Source: Pontibacillus yanchengensis Y32
Lineage (GTDB): Bacteria; Bacillota; Bacilli; Bacillales; BH030062
NCBI RefSeq assembly: GCF_000770635.1
Contig: NZ_AVBF01000002.1
Span: 89,602-153,601 of the forward strand
Length of the DNA stretch: 64,000 nt
Direction: 5' to 3'
Shown here: positions 55,401-64,000 of the stretch, in pieces
Layout of the letters: every line of letters starts with the position of its first letter
Numbering within the stretch: position 1 is the stretch's first letter
The notes under the pieces: model-generated
The model's input: only the letters and a program-made list of their open reading frames with translations
What the model was told of the DNA's origin: nothing
The model's database searches: none
Translations under genes and position numbers: made by a program

Positions 55401-55511
55401 AGCCATCCGCGCCAAGCGCAGCGCCCGCACCACCTGGCGCACACCGCTGAGCAAACGCCGCACCCGCGCAACCCACGTCACCCAGCGCACCAACCCGCGC
55501 TCCCAAAACGC

Positions 55512-55540
55512 AAAAAAGGCATTGTCCATGACAATGCCTT
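55512..55540 (-). terminator. terminator of the pcrB-pcrA-ligA-camS operon
   Basis: AAGGCATTGTC pairs with GACAATGCCTT around a 3-base centre, followed by TTTTG on the minus strand, 15 bp after the camS stop. Confidence 0.85.
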
Positions 55541-55554
55541 CCCCACAAAACAAC

Positions 55555-56715
55555 CTACTGTCCATAAATATGAACATACGGCTCTTCTTGCCCTGCTTTT
55601 CTTGAAATCAAGCTTTCCTGCCCGTTATGGGACTCGATGTTTACTTCTAGATCAAAGTAATTCGGGAAATTCTCGACTATGATGGAGTACACGTACTGGG
55701 TTAACCCAATGACTTCGGTTTGTCCTTTGAATTCGATTGGGATGGTGATCGTTAACTCTCTTAGCTCATCCTCTACATAGAAGCCTTTTCCTACTACGCC
55801 GATGTAATTCGGGAAGTATTCGGCTACATCGTTTTGGAGGTCGCTAATGAGGCTTGCATCTTCAGGGTGGGCTCCACTGGCTTCTTCGGACGGGAATAAT
55901 ACGTGATCTTCTTGTATCGTTTCCCATGCTCCAACTTTCATGTCGCTTCCTTTTACGTTTGTTTTCGCGACAAAGTTACCTGGAACCATGGCTCCTTTTT
56001 CTTCTTCCCGGTAGATGGCAAACATAATTGGGACATCCTGAAGGTCTTCCATTTTGCGCAGGCGCTCCAGAACCGTCTGGGCGATTTGCTTCCCTTCTTT
56101 TAGCATCTCTTCAGTTGAGATGTCCTCATATAAGACGGGCCCGCCAATTTCCTCTTGGAACTGATACTGGGATTTCATCGCCAATCCGATGGTCATCCCT
56201 TTTAGCTGCACGACGTCGCCTTCTTCATTTTTCTTCAAGTAATCCTGCTCGAGAATATGGGATAGATACTTCGGATTGTTCCGAAGCGCTTGTTCCCCAG
56301 CATCCTCTTTCACAGATGGATTTAGACCGTTTGGGGTGCCGTTTGTTTCGGCATCGTTTTTCGCACGGTCGAGCCAATCGTATAAAATGTCATCCGTTAA
56401 GTATTGGCCTTCCTGGAAAAAGTAATTCTTAGGGTCAAAGACACTTTTCGCATGACGGCGCAACCCAACTTCCATTTCTTTAATATCAAATCGGTTCGCC
56501 ATCTGATGGGTGATGACGCCGCGTGATTTACTTGGCTTATATTTTTCTAACGGACGGTAGTAGTCCTCGGAAATGCTGTACTTTGGAACGATAGCTTTCT
56601 CTTGTTGATTTTTCTCTGTTGTCTCAACGCCCACTTCTTCATTCTTCTCATAGGCCGGAGCGCATCCTGTCCCTAACACAAAAAGGCTCAACATCAACAA
56701 TGCGATCCGCTTCAT
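55555..56715 (-). CDS. camS: CamS-family lipoprotein (sex pheromone precursor family)
   Basis: 386-aa lipoprotein. The signal peptide MKRIALLMLSLFVLGTGCAP has its lipobox Cys at residue 18. The mature part starts with a Glu-rich linker and continues with the CamS domain (SEDYYRPLEKYKPSKSRGV, PKYLSHILEQDYLKK, ECF-type PNYIGVVGKG). Enterococcal and staphylococcal CamS release a pheromone from the signal peptide; in Bacillus the role is unknown. Place after ligA matches Bacillus subtilis yerH. Confidence 0.92.
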   Translation of the reverse strand: MKRIALLMLSLFVLGTGCAPAYEKNEEVGVETTEKNQQEKAIVPKYSISEDYYRPLEKYKPSKSRGVITHQMANRFDIKEMEVGLRRHAKSVFDPKNYFFQEGQYLTDDILYDWLDRAKNDAETNGTPNGLNPSVKEDAGEQALRNNPKYLSHILEQDYLKKNEEGDVVQLKGMTIGLAMKSQYQFQEEIGGPVLYEDISTEEMLKEGKQIAQTVLERLRKMEDLQDVPIMFAIYREEEKGAMVPGNFVAKTNVKGSDMKVGAWETIQEDHVLFPSEEASGAHPEDASLISDLQNDVAEYFPNYIGVVGKGFYVEDELRELTITIPIEFKGQTEVIGLTQYVYSIIVENFPNYFDLEVNIESHNGQESLISRKAGQEEPYVHIYGQ

Positions 56716-56730
56716 GTTTCTCCACTCTCC

Positions 56731-58743
<2,013 letters not shown>

Positions 58744-58747
58744 TCAG

Positions 58748-61015
58748 TTACGCTTTCGATATAGGAGCGAATTTCGCTAGAACACGCTTTACGCCGGTTG
58801 GCGCTGGAAATGCGATGTCTAGTTCCATGGAGTCGCCTTCCCCTTTTACGTTGACGACTGTACCTTCGCCCCACTTTTTATGTGACGCTTTGTCACCTGT
58901 TTTCCACTCTAGGCTCTCGCCACCTGTTCCGGCATTCTTTTTCATCGTGGTTGCTTTACGCTTTGGTTGTTCTTGAGATTGTTTGCTATTAGTAAACCCG
59001 GACGGAGCTGGATCATTAAATCCTCCACTAAACGGCGAACTGCTTTGCTGATTGCTTTTGCCGTCTCGGCCTTCGATCAACTCTTGTGGAATCTCATCGA
59101 TAAAGCGACTCATCGGATTCATATTGGTTTTACCAAATAGGGTACGCATTTTGGCATGTGTTAAAAATAACTGTTGCTCCGCTCTTGTAATACCTACGTA
59201 CGCAAGACGACGCTCTTCCTCCATCTCTTCTTCGTCCATGAGGGAACGACTGTGAGGGAAAATGCTTTCTTCCATGCCAATAAGGAACACGACTGGGAAC
59301 TCCAGCCCTTTGGCAGAGTGAAGGGTCATGAGCGTTACTTTATCATCTGCGAATGGATCGTCATCCGCCTGGTCAATATCCGCAACGAGTGCTAAATCCG
59401 TTAGGAAGCTAATTAAACTCTTATCTTCATTATTCTCTTCAAAGTTTTTTGTAACCGATAGAAATTCATTAATGTTCTCTAGACGACTTTGCGCCTCTAA
59501 ACTGTTATCCCGCTTCAACATTTCTTCATACTCTGTTTGTTTCAAAACATCTTCCACCAAGTCAGTCGCAGATAGGAAGTCTTGTTGCTGGGTCCAGTTT
59601 TTAATCATTTGCCCGAATTGCTTGAGGGCTGCCGTTGCCTTTTTGCTTAGGCCAACAAACTCCACTTCGCCAACCGCTTCATACATGGAAATATCATGAC
59701 GAGCCGCGTACATTTGCAGGTTTTCTAGTGATGTTTTTCCGACACCACGCTTTGGCTCGTTGACGATACGCGAAAAGCTAATGTCATCATTTGGATTGGC
59801 AACCAAACGTAGGTAGGCTAACAGGTCTTTGATTTCTTTACGGTCGTAGAACTTCGTACCGCCAATGATTTGATACGGAATGCCCGCTTTTACGAACGTT
59901 TCCTCAATTGTACGAGACTGCGCATTGGTACGGTATAACAGCGCGAAGTCCTTATAATTGAACTTCTTGCCGCGAACGAATTCTTCGATCCGATTGGTAA
60001 CAAAAAGTGCTTCATCACGCTCAGATGGAGCCTGATAATACTGAATGCTCTCACCATCATCGTTATCGGTCCAAAGATTTTTTGGCTTACGGCCTGAGTT
60101 TAATTGAATGACTTCATTGGCTGCGTTCAAAATGCTCTTCGTGGAACGATAATTTTGCTCGAGCATGATGACCGTTGCACTTGGATAGTCTTTTTCAAAG
60201 GACATGATATTTTGAATGTCTGCTCCGCGCCACTTATAAATCGATTGGTCCGAGTCACCTACAACACAAAGGTTTTGGTAGCGACTTGCCATTAGCTTAA
60301 CCAGCTGATACTGGGCGTGGTTTGTATCCTGATACTCATCGACGTGAATATACTGGAACCTGCGCTGGTAATACTCCAGCACCTCTGGAAGACGATCAAA
60401 TAGCGTTAACGTCTGCATGATGAGATCATCAAAGTCTAGCGATTGGTTTTTGCGCAATGTTTTTTGATACTTTTCATATACCTTTGCAATTTGCTGTTCG
60501 TAGTGATTGCCTACTGTTTTCCCAAAATCCTCTGCTGTTTTCAACTCGTTTTTGGCACTACTAATCGCACCAAGCATCGCACGAGGGTCGTACTGCTTCG
60601 GGTCCAGGTTCAAATCTTTTAATATTTGTTTAATAACGGAAAGCTGATCCGTCGAGTCTAAGATAGAAAAATTACGATCGATGCCGATACGGTCGATATC
60701 GCGACGCAAAATGCGCACGCACATGGAGTGGAATGTGGAAATCCACATATCATTGGCTTCTGGTCCAATAATATCAGCGACACGATCTTTCATCTCACGA
60801 GCTGCTTTATTCGTAAACGTGATGGCTAGTACATTTCGTGGGGACACATCTTTTTCCCCTAATAGATACGCAATTCGATGGGTAAGCACACGAGTCTTGC
60901 CACTCCCTGCTCCTGCCATAATCAATAGCGGGCCATCTGTCTTTTTCACTGCTTGCTGCTGCTCTTTATTTAAACCTTTTAGTAAGTCATTCGTTAACGG
61001 GCTCAAAGGAGACAC
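58748..61015 (-). CDS. pcrA: ATP-dependent DNA helicase PcrA
   Basis: 755-aa SF1A helicase. It has Walker [68 protein letters not shown] and [13 protein letters not shown]. The C-terminal tail ends in the RNA-polymerase-binding Tudor-like domain ([20 protein letters not shown]). It is essential in many Firmicutes, for clearing conflicts and for repair. The start may be GTG 61015 or TTG 61006; AAGGAAGG favours the latter by spacing. Confidence 0.96.
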   Translation of the reverse strand: MSPLSPLTNDLLKGLNKEQQQAVKKTDGPLLIMAGAGSGKTRVLTHRIAYLLGEKDVSPRNVLAITFTNKAAREMKDRVADIIGPEANDMWISTFHSMCVRILRRDIDRIGIDRNFSILDSTDQLSVIKQILKDLNLDPKQYDPRAMLGAISSAKNELKTAEDFGKTVGNHYEQQIAKVYEKYQKTLRKNQSLDFDDLIMQTLTLFDRLPEVLEYYQRRFQYIHVDEYQDTNHAQYQLVKLMASRYQNLCVVGDSDQSIYKWRGADIQNIMSFEKDYPSATVIMLEQNYRSTKSILNAANEVIQLNSGRKPKNLWTDNDDGESIQYYQAPSERDEALFVTNRIEEFVRGKKFNYKDFALLYRTNAQSRTIEETFVKAGIPYQIIGGTKFYDRKEIKDLLAYLRLVANPNDDISFSRIVNEPKRGVGKTSLENLQMYAARHDISMYEAVGEVEFVGLSKKATAALKQFGQMIKNWTQQQDFLSATDLVEDVLKQTEYEEMLKRDNSLEAQSRLENINEFLSVTKNFEENNEDKSLISFLTDLALVADIDQADDDPFADDKVTLMTLHSAKGLEFPVVFLIGMEESIFPHSRSLMDEEEMEEERRLAYVGITRAEQQLFLTHAKMRTLFGKTNMNPMSRFIDEIPQELIEGRDGKSNQQSSSPFSGGFNDPAPSGFTNSKQSQEQPKRKATTMKKNAGTGGESLEWKTGDKASHKKWGEGTVVNVKGEGDSMELDIAFPAPTGVKRVLAKFAPISKA

Positions 61016-61021
61016 CTTCCT

Positions 61022-61711
61022 TTACTCTCGTTCTTTTACGGCCTTCACCGTTTTGAGTGCTGCTTTCTTATTTTCATATATTAAGTTTCCGACGATAACG
61101 ACATCCGCATACGCCTTCATTTCCTTCGCCTGTTCCTTGGACTGGATTCCACCACCGTAAAAGAGAAGCGTGTCCTTTAAGGCGTGGCTCACTTTTTCCA
61201 CAAGTTCAGGGTTGCCGTATGTTCCACTGTATTCCATATAAAAAATCGGCAGCTTAAACATATTCTCTGCCATTTGCGCGTATGCCACTACATCTTCATC
61301 ATCTGGCATCGTGCATTCCGTTCGTTGATAGGCCTTCGCTTCCGGGTTTAAAATACAGTACCCTTCGACCATGATTTCATCCCAGTCCATAATCTCGCCG
61401 TATTCTTTTACAGCTTGATGATGGAGATCCATCACCCATTTCTTATCCTTACTATTTAATACGGTAGGGACAAAATAGTAATCATAACCAGGAGTAATCG
61501 ATTCTAAATTGGAAATTTCTAAAATAACCGGAACCGTATAGCGGCGAATGCTAGCTAGCAAGGACAGTACTTGATCTAGCGTAACACCATCGGTACCCCC
61601 GACCATGATTGCGTCTGTTCCTGATTCGCATATGTCTTCTAAATCCTTATCAGCTATCTCTTTATTGGGATCGAGCTTAAACACGTGCTCCCATTGGTTC
61701 ATATCATACAT
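61022..61711 (-). CDS. pcrB: heptaprenylglyceryl phosphate synthase PcrB
   Basis: 229-aa TIM-barrel prenyltransferase. It shows [43 protein letters not shown]-type MEYSGTYGN and the phosphate-binding [14 protein letters not shown]. It joins glycerol-1-phosphate to heptaprenyl diphosphate. The start [15 protein letters not shown] at 61711 has GGAGG 8 bases upstream; a longer frame to 61765 lacks a site. First gene of pcrB-pcrA-ligA-camS. Confidence 0.95.
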   Translation of the reverse strand: MYDMNQWEHVFKLDPNKEIADKDLEDICESGTDAIMVGGTDGVTLDQVLSLLASIRRYTVPVILEISNLESITPGYDYYFVPTVLNSKDKKWVMDLHHQAVKEYGEIMDWDEIMVEGYCILNPEAKAYQRTECTMPDDEDVVAYAQMAENMFKLPIFYMEYSGTYGNPELVEKVSHALKDTLLFYGGGIQSKEQAKEMKAYADVVIVGNLIYENKKAALKTVKAVKERE

Positions 61712-61802
61712 GATGTGATCCTCCGTTTTCGTTTTCCATCTATACATTATACCAAAAATCGACACGTCATATGAACGGGAAGTTGTTGTTTTTAAGCTAG
61801 AC

Positions 61803-61831
61803 TTGTGAATTAAAATCCGCTATGCTACTAT
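61803..61831 (+). promoter_or_regulatory. candidate sigma-A promoter of glyS
   Basis: TTGTGA and TACTAT are separated by exactly 17 bases. A start near 61838 would just precede the T-box leader. Confidence 0.45.
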
Positions 61832-61849
61832 TAATAAGCAAATAAATAT

Positions 61850-62056
61850 TGAATCATATGATGACGGAAAAATAGTACTTCCCCCCTCTTCACACAAGCG
61901 ATCTAGGGACGGTGAAAGCCTAGAGAACGGCGGAAGGAAACGGCATTCCCGAATATGCACACATAAAGTGGATGCGTTAAGCATCAATCAGGGTGGAACC
62001 GCGGGTAAAAACTCTCGTCCCTGGGATTAGTGATAGTCCCAGAGACGAGAGTTTTT
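61850..62056 (+). promoter_or_regulatory. glycine T-box leader with terminator
   Basis: The T-box sequence AGGGTGGAACCGCG is at 61990-62003. Upstream is a stem I region (GACGGAAAAATAGTA, K-turn-like AAGCGA, GGTGAAAGCC), with GGC in AACGGCGG as a possible glycine specifier. Downstream is a strong terminator (AACTCTCGTC with GACGAGAGTT, inner CTGGGA/TCCCAG, then six T's). Uncharged tRNA-Gly would stabilise the antiterminator and switch on glyS. The 5' boundary is approximate. Confidence 0.9.
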
Positions 62057-62106
62057 TCTGTCTCAAGGGGCTACAAATTGTTGGAAACATAAAGGAGGAA
62101 ATTACT

Positions 62107-63492
62107 ATGTCTAGCAGTATGGAGCAACTAGTATCACACGCGAAGCATCGTGGATTTATTTTTCAAGGTTCTGAAATCTACGGTGGGCTTGCGAACACAT
62201 GGGATTATGGTCCACTTGGCGTGGAACTAAAGAATAACTTAAAGCGTGCGTGGTGGCAAAAATTCATCCAGGAAAATCCGATGAACGTTGGATTGGATGC
62301 AGCGATTTTAATGAACCCGAAAACGTGGGAAGCGTCTGGTCACCTTGGTAACTTTAATGATCCAATGATCGACTGTAAAGACTGTAAATCCCGTCACCGT
62401 GCTGACAAATTGATTGAAAACAAACTAGAAGCTGAAGGCAACGAAATGATTGTCGACGGCCTTCCGTTTGATGAAATGAGAAAGCTGATCGACGAGCACG
62501 ATATCGCTTGTCCAACATGTGGAGCGCAGAATTTCACAGGCATCCGTCAGTTCAACCTGATGTTCAAAACCCATCAAGGTGTAACAGAGGATTCCACAGA
62601 TGAAATTTTCCTACGTCCAGAAACGGCACAAGGAATCTTTGTAAACTTCAAAAACGTACAGCGTTCCATGCGTAAGAAGCTTCCTTTTGGTATCGGCCAA
62701 ATCGGAAAAAGCTTCCGTAACGAGATTACGCCAGGGAACTTCATTTTCCGTACCCGTGAATTCGAACAAATGGAAATGGAATTCTTCTGTAAGCCAGGCG
62801 AAGAGCTAGAGTGGTATGAATACTGGAAGAACTTCTGCCATGGCTGGTTAACATCTCTAGGCATTACCGAGGAAAACCTTCGCTTACGTGAGCATGAGTC
62901 TGACGAGTTATCTCACTACAGTAACGCGACTACAGACATCGAATATAAATTCCCAATGGGATGGGGCGAGCTTTGGGGCATTGCGTCTCGTACGAACTTC
63001 GACCTTACCCAGCATGCGGAACATTCTGGCGAGGACTTCCAATATATCGACCAAGAAAACAACGACCGCTATATCCCATATGTCATCGAGCCTGCCCTAG
63101 GTGCAGACCGCCTGGCGCTATCCTTCCTAGCTGATGCGTATCAGGAAGAAGAGCTTGAAGATGGATCTTCTCGTACGGTTATGAAGTTCCACCCAGCTGT
63201 CGCACCATACAAAGCAGCCGTGTTCCCACTTTCCAAGAAGCTTGGCGAGCAAGCAAAAGAAGTGTTTGCTGATCTAAGCAAGCATTTCATGGTCGACTAT
63301 GACGATGCTGGCTCCATCGGTAAACGCTACCGCCGCCACGACGAAATCGGAACACCATTCTGCATCACCTATGACTTCGACTCTGAAGAGGATGGTCAAG
63401 TGACTGTACGTGACCGCGACACAATGGAGCAGAAGCGTATGAACATCTCTGAATTGCGCAGCTTTTTAGAGGGGAAAATTGATTATGAATAG
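62107..63492 (+). CDS. glyS: glycyl-tRNA synthetase (alpha2 type)
   Basis: 461-aa class II synthetase of the eukaryote/archaea-like dimeric type found in Firmicutes. It shows [20 protein letters not shown], motif 2 [34 protein letters not shown] and motif 3 [18 protein letters not shown], plus the C-terminal anticodon-binding domain ([19 protein letters not shown]). The start has GGAGG 8 bases upstream, after the T-box terminator; a frame opening at 61993 runs through the leader and is not the start. The tail [20 protein letters not shown] is typical. Confidence 0.97.
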   Translation: MSSSMEQLVSHAKHRGFIFQGSEIYGGLANTWDYGPLGVELKNNLKRAWWQKFIQENPMNVGLDAAILMNPKTWEASGHLGNFNDPMIDCKDCKSRHRADKLIENKLEAEGNEMIVDGLPFDEMRKLIDEHDIACPTCGAQNFTGIRQFNLMFKTHQGVTEDSTDEIFLRPETAQGIFVNFKNVQRSMRKKLPFGIGQIGKSFRNEITPGNFIFRTREFEQMEMEFFCKPGEELEWYEYWKNFCHGWLTSLGITEENLRLREHESDELSHYSNATTDIEYKFPMGWGELWGIASRTNFDLTQHAEHSGEDFQYIDQENNDRYIPYVIEPALGADRLALSFLADAYQEEELEDGSSRTVMKFHPAVAPYKAAVFPLSKKLGEQAKEVFADLSKHFMVDYDDAGSIGKRYRRHDEIGTPFCITYDFDSEEDGQVTVRDRDTMEQKRMNISELRSFLEGKIDYE

Positions 63493-63503
63493 TGTGAGGG
63501 ATG

Positions 63504-63530
63504 CCCAATCTTAGGATTGGGTATTTTTTT
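63504..63530 (+). terminator. terminator of glyS
   Basis: CCCAATC pairs with GATTGGG around TTAG, followed by TATTTTTTT, 12 bp after the glyS stop. Confidence 0.85.
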
Positions 63531-63629
63531 GTGCTGGGGTGCGGCGGGTGGCGCGGGGTGATGCTGGATTTGGGGGTGGTGCGGGGTTCGAGGGAGAGTA
63601 CAGCGTGCGGGCGTGCGGCGCGGGGTTCG

Positions 63630-63735
63630 GAGCATTTTTTGGGATTTGCGAGCAGAATCTTGATTTTCGGAGCAACTTTTCCGATTTCCGAGCAAAATCC
63701 TAAATTTCAGAGCAAAATTCCGAATTTGCGAGCAT
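63630..63735 (+). repeat. 20-bp phased array 2, six anchors
   Basis: GAGC begins at 63630, 63650, 63670, 63690, 63710 and 63730, exactly 20 bases apart. The bases between are A/T-rich with loosely kept ATTT near the end of each unit. Confidence 0.9.
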
Positions 63736-63830
63736 CCGCCCATCCCCGACCACCGCCACCAGCGCAAAAACAATCCTCCAACTAGAGAGCATCATTTGCG
63801 GTGCTGGGCCGCGTGCGGCGCGGGGCTTCG

Positions 63831-63936
63831 GAGCATTTTTTTCGATTTGCGAGCAGAATCTTGATTTTCAGAGCAACTTTTTCGATTTCCGAGCAAAATT
63901 TCAAATTTCGGATCATATTTTCAAATTTGCGAGCAT
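63831..63936 (+). repeat. 20-bp phased array 3, six anchors
   Basis: GAGC (once GATC) begins at 63831, 63851, 63871, 63891, 63911 and 63931, exactly 20 bases apart. Unit by unit it matches array 2, most closely in units 1-4, so the two are a local duplication that has diverged. Confidence 0.9.
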
Positions 63937-64000
63937 TCACCCACCCCGATCCAGTCAAGTCCTTAACATTGTGTAAAAGTATCCATGATGTTTTCAACTT

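Larger units (their letters stand above)
54990..55510. repeat. compound repeat element: two opposed six-anchor 20-bp arrays in GC-skewed flanks
   Basis: Non-coding stretch between yrrT and camS. The left flank (54990-55115) is G-rich on the plus strand and the right flank (55400-55510) is C-rich. Between them lie two arrays in opposite orientation, listed separately. Open frames crossing it are low-complexity artefacts. No similar named element comes to mind. Confidence 0.7.
63531..64000. repeat. compound repeat region downstream of glyS
   Basis: Non-coding stretch with G-rich blocks (GTGCGGCG-type) before each of two arrays and C-rich blocks after (CCGCCCATCCCCGACC, TCACCCACCCCGATCC). The two arrays lie 201 bp apart and are near-identical in their first half, including the preceding GTGCGGCGCGGGG. 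No gene is supported here. Confidence 0.7.

Noticed and set aside
54935..55577. Several open frames of 60-178 codons across the 55-kb repeat region
   Set aside because: They are produced by the 20-bp arrays and GC-skewed flanks, and have odd composition and no ribosome sites.
63483..63997. Frames of 71-96 codons downstream of glyS
   Set aside because: They run through the glyS terminator and the phased arrays; same artefact as above.

Overview
The window looks like a low-to-moderate G+C Firmicute of the family Bacillaceae, possibly a halophile-type relative of Halobacillus or Pontibacillus (genus is inference). Evidence: pcrB-pcrA-ligA-camS, putP, gatCAB, dgkB and rlmCD lie in the same order as in Bacillus subtilis; Shine-Dalgarno sites are strong GGAGG type; a glycine T-box precedes glyS; and CcpA-type cre sites are present. 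Almost every gene is on the minus strand. The exceptions are a YgjP-like peptidase gene, a 32-aa ORF and glyS.

Layout. 0-3.1 kb: a sugar or polyol catabolic operon (SDR, FAD oxidase, FGGY kinase cut by the window edge) behind a cre site. 3.5-15.4 kb: a carbohydrate-uptake operon (debranching-type glucosidase, two ABC permeases, YesM/YesN-type two-component system, binding lipoprotein, cytoplasmic glycosidase) between two directly repeated copies of a winged-helix gene, one of them frameshifted. 15.8-21.6 kb: a nucleotidyltransferase, then a citrate/malate-type two-component system, a 2HCT carboxylate transporter and an AEC transporter.

21.8-41.4 kb is a defence island inserted between the carboxylate genes and the 3' end of rlmCD. 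It holds a GmrSD-like DUF262/HNH protein, an unrecognised three-gene operon led by a GHKL ATPase, a complete-looking retron (PRTase-like protein, winged-helix protein, msr-msd RNA, reverse transcriptase), a Gabija-like pair, a YgjP-like metallopeptidase and a Type I restriction-modification operon. Two short diverged fragments that read like the C-terminus of an RlmCD-type methyltransferase bracket the left module, which suggests repeated insertion at the rlmCD 3' end.

41.5-63.5 kb is core: rlmCD, dgkB, gatCAB, putP with a small accessory gene, rocA/pruA, a yrrT-luxS-mccA-mccB sulfur-recycling operon, camS, ligA, pcrA, pcrB, then a T-box and glyS. The two large intergenic regions (about 55.0-55.5 and 63.5-64.0 kb) carry four short arrays, each with six GAGC-type anchors at 20-bp steps, set in strand-asymmetric G-rich/C-rich flanks. 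I know of no description of these. The strongest candidates for something new are these arrays, the GHKL three-gene operon, the retron and the nested-insertion reading of the island.
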